Shown piece after piece: positions 43,004 to 50,667 of a DNA stretch of 52,478 nt; the stretch's first letter is position 1, and each line of letters starts with the position of its first letter. The notes below the pieces were generated by a model. That model had not been told where the DNA came from. It saw only the letters and a list, made by a program, of their open reading frames with translations, and did no database searches. Position numbers and translations under genes: made by a program. The stretch is from Pseudomonadota bacterium (GTDB lineage Bacteria; Desulfobacterota; Syntrophorhabdia; Syntrophorhabdales; Syntrophorhabdaceae): the NCBI GenBank assembly GCA_026388245.1, contig JAPLKD010000262.1, positions 1 through 52,478 of the forward strand, read 5' to 3'.

Positions 43004-43471
43004 ATGAATGACGATGCAATATTACAACTTGTTACCTTTAAGTTGGAAAATGACGAGTTTGGTGTTGATATTTTGAAAGTTCAGGAAATCAACAGGATGA
43101 TGAACATAACAAAAATACCGAATACGCCCAGCTTTACCGAAGGGGTCATCAATCTGAGGGGAAAAATTATTCCCATTATTGATTTGAGAAAAAAGCTTGG
43201 CTTTGAGAGTAAAGCATATGACAAGGCGACAAGGATTATTGTGATAGAACTGGATGGGATCGTACTTGGTTTTGTTGTAGATTCCGTGTCAGAGGTCCTA
43301 AGGATACCCAGAAATACTATTGAACCACCCCCATCGATTATCGGAGGTGTTGAGTCTGATTACATCGAAGGTGTTGGCAAACTGGAAGACAGACTTTTAA
43401 TCCTCCTTGAGCTGGAAAAGGTTTTTACCAATTCCGAACGGAAAGGAATTGAAAAAATAAACCTTAATTAG
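43004..43471 (+). CDS. cheW: Chemotaxis coupling protein CheW
   Basis: The 155-aa protein is a single CheW domain: LVTFKLENDEFGVDILKVQE, the TEGVINLRGKIIPIIDLRKK signature, and VVDSVSEVLRIPRNTIEPPP. CheW bridges receptors and CheA. It lies about 95 bases after cheA under its own sigma-28 promoter, so it can be made independently. Its C-terminal tail (ERKGIEKINLN) is short and polar. Confidence 0.97.
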   Translation: MNDDAILQLVTFKLENDEFGVDILKVQEINRMMNITKIPNTPSFTEGVINLRGKIIPIIDLRKKLGFESKAYDKATRIIVIELDGIVLGFVVDSVSEVLRIPRNTIEPPPSIIGGVESDYIEGVGKLEDRLLILLELEKVFTNSERKGIEKINLN

Positions 43472-43524
43472 GTGCTTTATGTTTTGCACGGTTATGGTAT
43501 GTCGGTTGCTGTCAGGAGTTATAT

Positions 43525-43740
43525 ATGAATGAACTATTCGATAGGAACCTTCTTTCTCAAATCAAGGGAATAGATAAAAAGCTATCTATTTCGAGAGAAC
43601 ATGTCCAATTGAAAAGGCAAGTCGCGGGAGAACAAAAACATGAGGGTCATCAGCATACACCGAAGAAACCTGTAGCGCCGCCAAAAAATGAAAAATCAGA
43701 AGATATGAACGAACATCGTAGCGTTAGTATCGTAGTGTGA
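43525..43740 (+). CDS. Unrecognised 71-aa protein after cheW
   Basis: I do not recognise a family. The ATG has an AGGAG ribosome site. The N-terminal half is a basic helix (MNELFDRNLLSQIKGIDKKL); the centre is disordered and rich in His, Pro and Lys (EGHQHTPKKPVAPPKNEKSE); the end is hydrophobic (RSVSIVV). It probably shares the cheW transcript. It could be a small flagellar or chemotaxis accessory protein, but nothing in the sequence proves this. Confidence 0.5.
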   Translation: MNELFDRNLLSQIKGIDKKLSISREHVQLKRQVAGEQKHEGHQHTPKKPVAPPKNEKSEDMNEHRSVSIVV

Positions 43741-43807
43741 AAAAAATACCTACCCTGGAAAATTTTTCCCATCAGTAACCTTATTAACCAAACACATTTG
43801 AATTTAG

Positions 43808-43829
43808 AGAGCCTCTTGCAAGAGACTCT
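43808..43829. promoter_or_regulatory. Inverted repeat upstream of the flgF promoter
   Basis: A perfect 12-bp palindrome CTCTTGCAAGAG (43813-43824) is extended by AGAG and CTCT outside one mismatch on each side. It lies 30-50 bases upstream of the sigma-54 -24 element. No T-run follows, so it is more like a protein-binding site than a terminator. A GGAAAATTTTTCC palindrome lies at 43757-43769. Confidence 0.4.
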
Positions 43830-43856
43830 ATCTGTAGCCAATTAGAAAGCTCGTAA

Positions 43857-43872
43857 TGGCACATTTATTGCT
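43857..43872 (+). promoter_or_regulatory. Sigma-54 promoter of the flgF operon
   Basis: TGGCACATTTATTGCT matches the consensus TGGCACR-N4-TTGCW at every fixed position and the right spacing. The transcript would start near 43883, leaving a 12-base leader with a GAGGT ribosome site before the flgF ATG at 43895. It should drive flgF, flgG, flgA, flgH, flgI and flgJ. Confidence 0.85.
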
Positions 43873-43894
43873 TATATAAGAATATGAGGTCATT

Positions 43895-44644
43895 ATGCTG
43901 AAAGGAATATATAGAACGATGGCAGGCAAAAGTGCAACTGAAAAACGCATGGAAATGGTGGTAAATAATATCGCCAATGCGTTAACACCGGGGTACAAGG
44001 TAGCCAGACCACTTTTTGCAGGCACGATAAAGGACGAGACTGTTCAACGAAATGATAATCGGGTTAGTGTTCCTAATTCACAAATCAATTTTGCTGATGG
44101 CTCCCTCGTAGATTCACACATCGATTTTGCTGATGCCCCCCTCATAGAAACCGGTAGCACGCTGGATCTTGGTATTAAAGGGGATGGTTTTTTTGTTGTT
44201 TCGGTGAATGGCAAAAATATGTACACAAGAAATGGTCAATTTACATTAAACAGCGAAAAGAAACTTGTTACGCTTGATGGCAACCCTGTTATGGGAGATG
44301 GTGGAGAGATAAGCATAGACGGAAAAGACACTAAAATAGAAAAGGACGGTACAATTTATATTGACAAAAGTCCTGCAGACAAAATAAAGGTCGTTTCTTT
44401 TGAAGATAAAAAGGGCTTGAAAAACTACGGGAGTAGCTTATTCATCAACACAAATCCGAATAATGCTGAAACAACCCCGGAAAAATATTCCGTAGAACAA
44501 GGATACTATGAAGCCTCAAACGTTAATATAGTAAAAGAAATGGTAGAAATGATGTCCACCTTGCGTGCCTATGAATCGTACAGCAAGGTTGACCAGTTTT
44601 TTAGTGACATGGTTAGCAAATTGATTAATATAGGAAGAGTTTAG
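43895..44644 (+). CDS. flgF: Flagellar rod protein FlgF
   Basis: The 249-aa protein has the rod signature near the start (KRMEMVVNNIANALTPGYKV), the FlgF/FlgG body (STLDLGIKGDGFFVVSVNGK, YTRNGQFTLNSEKKLVTLDG) and the C-terminal helix (ASNVNIVKEMVEMMSTLRAY). FlgF forms the link between proximal and distal rod. It is distinguished from FlgG by its shorter length and its position as the first of the pair. The downstream flgG starts after 10 bases with GGAGG. Confidence 0.93.
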   Translation: MLKGIYRTMAGKSATEKRMEMVVNNIANALTPGYKVARPLFAGTIKDETVQRNDNRVSVPNSQINFADGSLVDSHIDFADAPLIETGSTLDLGIKGDGFFVVSVNGKNMYTRNGQFTLNSEKKLVTLDGNPVMGDGGEISIDGKDTKIEKDGTIYIDKSPADKIKVVSFEDKKGLKNYGSSLFINTNPNNAETTPEKYSVEQGYYEASNVNIVKEMVEMMSTLRAYESYSKVDQFFSDMVSKLINIGRV

Positions 44645-44654
44645 GAGGTAAGTC

Positions 44655-45443
44655 ATGATAAGAGCGCTGTGGACTGCTGGAACAGGAATGGTTGTACAAC
44701 AGGCAAACCTTGATGTTATAGCTAACAACATTGCGAATGTTAATACAAATGGCTTCAAAAAAAGCCGGGCAGACTTTCAGGACCTCATGTATCAAACGCT
44801 GAGGTTGCAAGGCACAAAGACTGAAGGGGGTGGCCAGATACCGACAGGTATCCAGGTCGGGCATGGTGCAATGTTGGCGGCCGTTCAAAAGGTATTTATG
44901 CAGGGTGATTTTCAAGAAACGCAGAATGAGCTCGATCTGGCAATTGAAGGGACTGGATTCATAACGGTTATTATGCCCTCAGGGGAAAAGGCTTATACGA
45001 GGGCAGGGGCGCTAAAAAGGGATTCAGATGGAAAGATCGTTACCTCCGAAGGACACTCGATTGAACCAACCATTACCATACCGAATAATGCGATTTCTGT
45101 GTCAACAGGAACCGACGGAATAGTTTCTGTAAAACTGCCAAATCAGTCTGCGCCGCAGCAGATTGGCACAATACAATTAGCCTCATTTCCAAACCAGGCA
45201 GGGTTGAAGTCAACGGGGAAAAACCTTTATATGGAAACGGATGCGAGCGGCGCCCCTAACACAGGCAAGCCCGGTGAAAACGGTCTTGGCACGCTGCTTC
45301 AGGGGTTTCTTGAGATGTCAAATGTGAATGTAATGCAGGAAATGATAAACCTGATTGTCGGTCAGAGGGCCTATGAAGTGAACTCAAAGGCAATCCAGGC
45401 GGCGGACGAAATGCTTCAGATGGCAAATAACATAAAAAGGTAA
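44655..45443 (+). CDS. flgG: Flagellar distal rod protein FlgG
   Basis: The 262-aa protein begins MIRALWTAGTGM with VVQQANLDVIANNIANVNTN, and carries the typical FlgG block KKSRADFQDLMYQTLR, IPTGIQVGHGAML and the C-terminal FLEMSNVNVMQEMINLIVGQ. Length is exactly that of the family. FlgG forms the straight distal rod through the P and L rings. The gene stop codon lies in the first copy of an AAAAAGGT tandem repeat that opens the flgG-flgA spacer. Confidence 0.97.
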   Translation: MIRALWTAGTGMVVQQANLDVIANNIANVNTNGFKKSRADFQDLMYQTLRLQGTKTEGGGQIPTGIQVGHGAMLAAVQKVFMQGDFQETQNELDLAIEGTGFITVIMPSGEKAYTRAGALKRDSDGKIVTSEGHSIEPTITIPNNAISVSTGTDGIVSVKLPNQSAPQQIGTIQLASFPNQAGLKSTGKNLYMETDASGAPNTGKPGENGLGTLLQGFLEMSNVNVMQEMINLIVGQRAYEVNSKAIQAADEMLQMANNIKR

Positions 45444-45457
45444 AAAGGTAAAAAGGT
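45434..45457 (+). repeat. (AAAAAGGT)x3 tandem octamer at the flgG stop
   Basis: Three exact copies of AAAAAGGT run through the end of flgG. The TAA stop is made by the junction of copies one and two. They are followed by GTGAAAA heptamers at 45464, 45471 and 45485. A change in copy number would alter only the spacer, not FlgG, because the stop lies in the first junction. Confidence 0.85.
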
Positions 45458-45463
45458 AATACA

Positions 45464-46203
45464 GTGAAAAGTGAAAAGCTAAATGTGAAAAGTGGAAAAC
45501 AGGAAAGCATAAGAATAAGATTTGTTCTATATATATTACTATTCACTATTCACTATTCACTGCTTTTGCAGCTTTTGCAGCAGGGCAATCTACAGTCGAG
45601 GCGAAATTAACCAATTTTATAAAACAGTTCTATAGTGAAAAGGGAGATGTTTATATAAAGTTTAATAATTACCCTGAGGTGCTGAAGGATAAGGCGAAGG
45701 TAAGCCATATTAATTTTGCAAAGGTGCCGGATTCGAATGGAGATGGGCTCTGCACAGTAGAAATTGAAGATAAACGAGGGCTTAGGAGGAATGTTTATGT
45801 GTCTTTCAAGGCTTTAAACAAAAAGAGGCTCTATGCCTTAAAACAAAATCTAAAGAAAGGCGATATCGTTACCGCCAGAGATATTGTGAAAAAAGAAGTA
45901 TTCTTGAACGAAAACAGAGGAAACTATCCATCGGAGATAGAGGATGTTATCGGAAAGGTTATTAAAAAAGATGTGAATGCAGGCGCAGTTTTTACAAATG
46001 ACATGATCGAGGACAATTATGTTATCAAAAAGAACGAGATTATAAACGTTGTGGCGCAAAGCAAAAGGCTTTCTGTGCAAACCAAAGGCAGAGCCGAAGA
46101 GAAAGGAAGAATCGGTGACACCATAAGAGTCAAAAATATGACTTCTCAAAAAGAGATTCTGGGTAAAGTGACAGGAAGCGGTGTTGTGAATGTTGACATG
46201 TAA
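45464..46203 (+). CDS. flgA: P-ring chaperone FlgA, out of frame at a heptamer repeat
   Basis: The mature part is clear from about 45601 on: a SAF-type FlgA domain (FLNENRGNYPSEIEDVIGKV, NAGAVFTNDMIEDN, IINVVAQSKRLSVQTKG, GDTIRVKNMTSQKEILGKV). FlgA is the periplasmic chaperone of FlgI. Its reading frame extends back to 45475 but has no ATG, GTG or TTG before 45679, and it encodes a signal-peptide end (TAFAAFAAGQS). The only suitable start, GTG 45464, is in a different frame and gives the basic and hydrophobic parts (IRIRFVLYILLFTIHYSL). The two frames meet at (ACTATTC)x3, 45538-45558. Four copies, or one, would join them into one normal preprotein. Confidence 0.85.
45538..45558 (+). repeat. 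(ACTATTC)x3 heptamer inside the flgA signal-peptide region
   Basis: Three exact copies plus ACT of a fourth, directly followed by two copies of GCTTTTGCA (45562-45579). The unit is not a multiple of three, so each copy gained or lost shifts the flgA frame. The present count leaves the start codon and the mature FlgA out of frame. Confidence 0.9.
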
Positions 46204-46215
46204 CGGAGGCAGGTT

Positions 46216-46923
46216 ATGATAAACTTAACGCTTTGTTTATTGATTGTGACTCTATTATGCGGATGCAATACAACAGAGTATACAAGCCGGATCAGGAACG
46301 AACCCTTTAACATAAATGACACCTTCAAACATGTCCAGCAACAACAGGTAAGCAAGACCAATAATACAGGAACAGTCTGGCCCGGAGAAAGGAATACAAA
46401 CAACTTTTTTTCAGACAATAGGGCAACCAGGGTGGGCGATGTGATAACGATAAAGGTTGCAGAGGTAACCAACGCTAATGAAGCAGCAACGACCGATTTA
46501 AAGAGGACGGGCGCTAACGTAAACCTCGGCGTGCCGAACTTTTTTGGTTTGGAAACAAACAAATTTCCTTCAAGCATAAACCCGGCAAGCATGGTTACCG
46601 CAACGGTCAAGAATGACTTCAAGGGCGAAGGTACAACTACGAGAAATGGTAATTTTGCTGCCATACTTGCGGCAAAGGTTGTCGAAGTTATGCCGAACGG
46701 GAATCTTGCCGTTGAAGGAAAAAGGGAGATTTCAGTTAATAATGAGAGAAAAGAGATGCTGTTCCAGGGAATAGTAAGACCTAAAGATATCGCAGCCGAT
46801 AATTCTGTTTTCTCAACCCAGGTGGCCGATGCAAAAGTCATTATGACTGGGATTGGTGTTGTAGGCGAAAAACAATCACCTGGCTGGCTTGCCAGGATAT
46901 TTGATATTGTCTGGCCGTTCTAA
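46216..46923 (+). CDS. flgH: Flagellar L-ring lipoprotein FlgH
   Basis: The 235-aa protein has a short lipoprotein signal (INLTLCLLIVTLLCGC, cleavage before Cys17) and the FlgH body (FFSDNRATRVGDVITIKVAE, NLGVPNFFGLETNKFP-type segment, NGNLAVEGKREISVNNERKE, and IVRPKDIAADNSVFSTQVAD). It forms the bushing ring in the outer membrane, which shows that this organism is diderm. It lies 12 bases after flgA with an ACGGAGG ribosome site. Confidence 0.96.
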   Translation: MINLTLCLLIVTLLCGCNTTEYTSRIRNEPFNINDTFKHVQQQQVSKTNNTGTVWPGERNTNNFFSDNRATRVGDVITIKVAEVTNANEAATTDLKRTGANVNLGVPNFFGLETNKFPSSINPASMVTATVKNDFKGEGTTTRNGNFAAILAAKVVEVMPNGNLAVEGKREISVNNERKEMLFQGIVRPKDIAADNSVFSTQVADAKVIMTGIGVVGEKQSPGWLARIFDIVWPF

Positions 46924-46936
46924 GAGGGCGAAGAGC

Positions 46937-48166
46937 ATGGAGCAGAGAGCAATGACAGAAGACAGAAGACAGAAGACAGAAGTCAGAAGTCAGAAGACAG
47001 AAGACAGCATAGGAAACTCAAAACTCAAAACTCAAAACTCAAAACCGCTCCATCAGCGCCTGCTGCCTGCTGTATACTGCTTAGTCTTCATCGCTCTCTG
47101 CACTCCGCTCTTCGCTCCCCATGCGGAAGCTGCGCGGATAAAAGAGTTGTGCAATATAGATGGCGTCAGGGCAAACCAACTTGTAGGCTACGGTCTTATC
47201 ATTGGCTTAAACGGAACAGGAGATAAATCAAATACAATTTTTACCACTCAAACGCTTGCTAATATGCTTGAAAAAATGGGGTTAAAGGTTGACCCCCTTG
47301 CAATCAAAGTTAAAAATGTTGCGGCTGTAATGGTCACGGCTGATTTACCACCGTTCAGTAAAATAGGAAGTAAGATTGACGCAATAGTGTCCTCAATTGG
47401 TGATTCAAATAGTCTGAATGGAGGTGTTCTTATTATGACACCCCTTAAAGGCGCCGATGGAGAGGTATATGCTGTAGCACAGGGACCGCTGGTTGTGGGC
47501 GGGTTTTCTGTTACAGGTGCGGGTGCAACTATGCAAAAAAATCACACCACTGTGGGAAGGATCCCCAATGGCGTTACAATAGAAAAAGGGATCGGTTATG
47601 AATATGTCAAGGCACAATCAATCATGATTTCGCTTAAAGTACCTGACTTTACAACTGCGAAGAGGATAGAGGAACGAATCAATTCAATATACGGAGGTAT
47701 CTCATCTGCGGAGGATGGCGGAACGATCAACGTGCAAATCCCGGATAACCAGAAGTCTAATCCTGTAAAATTCCTTTCAGCTATCGAAAACATCGAAGTA
47801 AAACCGGATATGCTGGCAAAGATCGTTGTTGACGAAAAAACTGGAACTATTGTGATTGGAGAGAATGTAAGGATTTCTACGGTTGCTATATCTCATGGAA
47901 ATATCAGCGTTATGGTCAAGGAGGACCAGCAGGTAAGTCAGCCCCTGCCTTTTGCTCCAATAGGTGCGCAGACTGTTGTTACGCCGGACACACAGATTCG
48001 CGTGGAAGAAGAGAGGGGCCGTTTCAGGGTGATGCAGGGGGATGTCACTATAAAGGAGCTGGTCAATGTGTTGAATGCCGTCGGTGTTTCAACAAGGGAT
48101 GTGATAGTGATACTTCAGACTATTAAAGCAGCAGGAGCTTTATTTGCAGAGCTGGAAATAATATGA
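46937..48166 (+). CDS. flgI: Flagellar P-ring protein FlgI (heptamer-encoded N-terminus)
   Basis: From ATG 46937 the preprotein has 409 residues. The first 38 are polar and encoded largely by heptamer repeats; the hydrophobic signal core (LLPAVYCLVFIALCTPLF) and AEA cleavage site follow. The mature protein is a normal FlgI: RIKELCNIDGVRANQLVGYG, IIGLNGTGDKSNTIFTTQTL, and the C-terminal IQDVIVILQTIKAAGALFAE-type end. It forms the ring in the peptidoglycan layer, with FlgA as chaperone. The ribosome site GAGGG lies before the ATG. Any odd change in heptamer count would disrupt the frame; no other start codon precedes the hydrophobic core in frame. Confidence 0.95.
   Translation: MEQRAMTEDRRQKTEVRSQKTEDSIGNSKLKTQNSKPLHQRLLPAVYCLVFIALCTPLFAPHAEAARIKELCNIDGVRANQLVGYGLIIGLNGTGDKSNTIFTTQTLANMLEKMGLKVDPLAIKVKNVAAVMVTADLPPFSKIGSKIDAIVSSIGDSNSLNGGVLIMTPLKGADGEVYAVAQGPLVVGGFSVTGAGATMQKNHTTVGRIPNGVTIEKGIGYEYVKAQSIMISLKVPDFTTAKRIEERINSIYGGISSAEDGGTINVQIPDNQKSNPVKFLSAIENIEVKPDMLAKIVVDEKTGTIVIGENVRISTVAISHGNISVMVKEDQQVSQPLPFAPIGAQTVVTPDTQIRVEEERGRFRVMQGDVTIKELVNVLNAVGVSTRDVIVILQTIKAAGALFAELEII
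46954..47009 (+). repeat. Heptamer array GACAGAA-type x8 in the flgI start region
   Basis: Four copies of GACAGAA, two of GTCAGAA, one more GACAGAA and one GACAGCA run without gaps (56 bases). They encode the TEDRRQKTEVRSQKTEDS part of the FlgI preprotein, cycling through three frames because the unit is seven bases. Confidence 0.9.
47014..47041 (+). repeat. (AAACTCA)x4 heptamer in the flgI start region
   Basis: Four exact copies of AAACTCA encode KLKTQNSK of the preprotein, just before the signal core. Together with the GACAGAA array there are 12 heptamers between the flgI start codon and its signal sequence. Confidence 0.9.
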
Positions 48167-48459
48167 AAAACGTTTACGCAGCAGCGCAAGACCCTTCGTT
48201 TAGCAGGTCCAGCTTGCGTAGTATAAACGGGGAGTCTCGTACCAGGGAACCAAATATTGAAAAAGTAGCGCAGGAGTTTGAATCATATTTAATATTTACA
48301 ATGCTGAAAGAACTCGAAAAAACTACAAACAGCTCTAAAAAAGGCAGCACGGAACAGACCTACACGTCTCTTCTCTATGAGAAGGTAGGCGACTATATTG
48401 CAAAGAAGGGGATAGGGATAAGGGATATGCTTACAAAACACATGGAAAAAAAATACTAA
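48163..48459 (+). CDS. flgJ: Rod-binding protein FlgJ, N-terminal domain only
   Basis: The 98-aa protein matches the rod-binding domain of FlgJ (IEKVAQEFESYLIFTMLKEL, then TYTSLLYEKVGDYIAKKGIG with IRDMLTKHM). The muramidase domain that enteric FlgJ carries is absent, as in many deltaproteobacteria where a separate enzyme opens the peptidoglycan. It overlaps flgI by four bases and ends the flgF operon. No muramidase gene is seen in this window. Confidence 0.92.
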   Translation: MKNVYAAAQDPSFSRSSLRSINGESRTREPNIEKVAQEFESYLIFTMLKELEKTTNSSKKGSTEQTYTSLLYEKVGDYIAKKGIGIRDMLTKHMEKKY

Positions 48460-48483
48460 AGTTTTAGAAAAATAGTGCGATAA
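48457..48483 (+). promoter_or_regulatory. Sigma-28 promoter of flgM
   Basis: TAAAGTTT (8/8 match), 11 bases, then TGCGATAA (6/8). The -35 block overlaps the flgJ stop codon, and the -10 block lies 28 bases before the flgM ATG, which has a GGAGG ribosome site. It should drive flgM, flgN, flgK and flgL under FliA control. Confidence 0.8.
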
Positions 48484-48511
48484 CATGTTTAAGTAAAAAA
48501 GGAGGCATTCC

Positions 48512-48817
48512 ATGAAGATAACGAACAACAAACAACCCAATGTCCTTGATACCCTTCTTAAATCAGTTGATAATAAGCCCTTGAAGGAATCAGTGCCTGA
48601 TCTGAGAGGCAACAATAATATCACTGACAGGGTTGAACTCTCAAGCAAGAAGCAGACTATAGAAAAACTCATTGAGAAGGTCAAAGCACTACCGGAAATA
48701 AGACAGGAAAAGGTAGACCAGATAAAAGAGGCTATTAAAACCGACACCTATAACGTGAAAGGTGAACTTGTGGCAAGGAGCATTTTGAAAAGTAGCATGC
48801 TTGACGCGATTTTGTAA
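48512..48817 (+). CDS. flgM: Anti-sigma-28 factor FlgM
   Basis: The 101-aa protein is unstructured in its first half and has the FlgM C-terminal part (ITDRVELSSKKQTIEKLIEK, LPEIRQEKVDQIKEAIKTDT, YNVKGELVARSILKSSML), which binds FliA. It is exported once the hook is complete, freeing FliA. The gene has its own sigma-28 promoter, giving the standard negative feedback, and is followed by flgN after nine bases. Confidence 0.95.
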   Translation: MKITNNKQPNVLDTLLKSVDNKPLKESVPDLRGNNNITDRVELSSKKQTIEKLIEKVKALPEIRQEKVDQIKEAIKTDTYNVKGELVARSILKSSMLDAIL

Positions 48818-48826
48818 ATATAGGCT

Positions 48827-49258
48827 ATGAAAATGGAACATATTGTCATAGAAATAGCAACTAAAGAGTTACAGGCATTAAAAGATTTTACAAAGGTGCT
48901 CAGGGAGGAAAGGGATGCCATTATCTCTTTTTCGCTCGAAGGCATCATAAGAGGAAACAACAGAAAAGAAGAGATTATCAGGAAAATAGAATACCTTGAA
49001 AGCGAAAAGGAAAGGTTTATACAGGAAGTGACGGATCCGGAGACTATATTCAACGATGAAAAATGGGTTTCCCTCTCCCGGAAAACAATGCCGGTAATAA
49101 AAGAAATCAATGTGGCTCTTGAAAAAAACATGAAGCTTTTATCTTTTTCGATGGACCACGTAAAAGGTTCCATTGAGAATATCCTTGGGTTCATCAACAA
49201 GGCCGCCTATATGAACAAAAAAAGGCGGATTTCCCTCTTTCCCTCTCGAGAAATATAG
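48827..49258 (+). CDS. flgN: Flagellar chaperone FlgN
   Basis: The 143-aa protein is a mostly charged helical coiled coil (LQALKDFTKVLREERDAIIS, RKEEIIRKIEYLESEKERF), the pattern of FlgN, which carries FlgK and FlgL to the export gate. Sequence conservation is low in this family, so the call leans on its position between flgM and flgK, its length and its helical shape. An alternative start, two codons later (MEHIV), is equally possible. Confidence 0.87.
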   Translation: MKMEHIVIEIATKELQALKDFTKVLREERDAIISFSLEGIIRGNNRKEEIIRKIEYLESEKERFIQEVTDPETIFNDEKWVSLSRKTMPVIKEINVALEKNMKLLSFSMDHVKGSIENILGFINKAAYMNKKRRISLFPSREI

Positions 49259-49260
49259 AG

Positions 49261-50667
49261 ATGAGTATATCTTCCATACTGAATATTGCCAAAAATGCGA
49301 TGCTTGCGCAGCAGACGGCGCTTCAGGTCGTGTCTAACAATATTTCAAACGTGAATACAGTAGGATATGCCAGACAGGAAGCGGTACTCAATGAAGCCGA
49401 CGCAGTAATCTCGGATGCCGGGCTTATCGGGACAGGGGTTAAGGTGCAGTACATCATGCAGCACTATAACAGGTATCTTGAGACTTCTGTTGCTAAGGAA
49501 AATAATGCCCTCGAAGAGCAGAAAACCTATGAAAATTATTTTACGCGGATTGAAGGCGTGCTTGATGAAAACAATTCACAGCTTACATCCAATATCGTTG
49601 CATTTTTCAACGGGTGGCACGAATTATCAGCCGACCCACTGAGCGTCACTGCAAGGATGGACGTGGCAACAAAGGCTACAAATCTCGGAAAGACAATCAG
49701 CAATATAAGCGAAGAGCTTAAAAATATGCAAATTGAAATCGACAATAATATCGGGCAGGCAGTGACAGAGATTAATCAGATGCTCAATTCTATTGCAGAA
49801 CTGAACAAGAAAATTTATGAGAGCGGTACAAACGCCAGCGAAAATTCGAGTTTTGCAAACAATCAATTACAATTATTCCGGGAGCTTTCGGCGAAACTGG
49901 ACATTACATCCTTCAGTGACAGCAACGGAGGACTGACAGTGATGACCGCAGGCGGAAAAATTCTTGTGGAAAGGATAACGGCTTACCAGCTTACAGCAGA
50001 GAAACAGAGTGGATTTTCCACAGTTGCCTGGAATGGAGGCTCTGGCACATCCTATGATATTACAGACGAAATCAAGACATCAAGTGGCACATTAAAAAGC
50101 CTTTTTGATCTCAGAGACAACTACATCGGCGGTGAGGATGGTTTCCTGCAAAACACGGACGACCTGGCACAATCAATCATGACAGAAATCAATAGTGTCC
50201 ACGAGACTGGCTATAACATGAACGGTACAACCGGCATCTCATTTTTCAAGACTGTGGATAGGGATTATGCAATAAATATGAATATCAGTGACGAAGTAAT
50301 GTCTGATGTAAGAAACATTGCCGTAACTTCGTCGGCAGACAACCCGTCCGGCAACAATATCGCATTGGCTATCGCAGAACTTGGCGACAGTACGGTTACG
50401 ATCGGCGGTCAGGACAGGACGTATGTTGAATTTTCTTCATCCATAGCAAGCGAGATCGGTAACCTGTCGAAAAACGCAAAAGACCTCTCCGTATACCATC
50501 AAAATGTTATGACTATGGTAGAAAAGCAGCGTGACAGTATTTCCGGTGTTTCCATTGATGAGGAGATGTCGAACCTTATCAAATTTCAATACGCATATCA
50601 GGCAGCAGCGCGTCTTATCAATGTTGCGGATGAGCTTTTCCTGAGCGTACTGGGGATTGGCACATGA
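49261..50667 (+). CDS. flgK: Hook-filament junction protein FlgK
   Basis: The 468-aa protein begins with the family pattern SISSILNIAKNAMLAQQTAL, QVVSNNISNVNTVGYARQE, carries the FlgK-specific domain (ENNSQLTSNIVAFFNGWHEL) and ends with SIDEEMSNLIKFQYAYQAAA, RLINVADELFLSVLGIGT. It forms the first junction layer between hook and filament. Length is a little short compared with the 540-residue enteric protein. It overlaps flgL by four bases. Confidence 0.96.
   Translation: MSISSILNIAKNAMLAQQTALQVVSNNISNVNTVGYARQEAVLNEADAVISDAGLIGTGVKVQYIMQHYNRYLETSVAKENNALEEQKTYENYFTRIEGVLDENNSQLTSNIVAFFNGWHELSADPLSVTARMDVATKATNLGKTISNISEELKNMQIEIDNNIGQAVTEINQMLNSIAELNKKIYESGTNASENSSFANNQLQLFRELSAKLDITSFSDSNGGLTVMTAGGKILVERITAYQLTAEKQSGFSTVAWNGGSGTSYDITDEIKTSSGTLKSLFDLRDNYIGGEDGFLQNTDDLAQSIMTEINSVHETGYNMNGTTGISFFKTVDRDYAINMNISDEVMSDVRNIAVTSSADNPSGNNIALAIAELGDSTVTIGGQDRTYVEFSSSIASEIGNLSKNAKDLSVYHQNVMTMVEKQRDSISGVSIDEEMSNLIKFQYAYQAAARLINVADELFLSVLGIGT

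Noticed and set aside
46954-47041. Heptamer arrays as a CRISPR-like array
   Set aside because: Units are contiguous 7-mers with no spacers and lie within a coding frame; they are simple tandem repeats.
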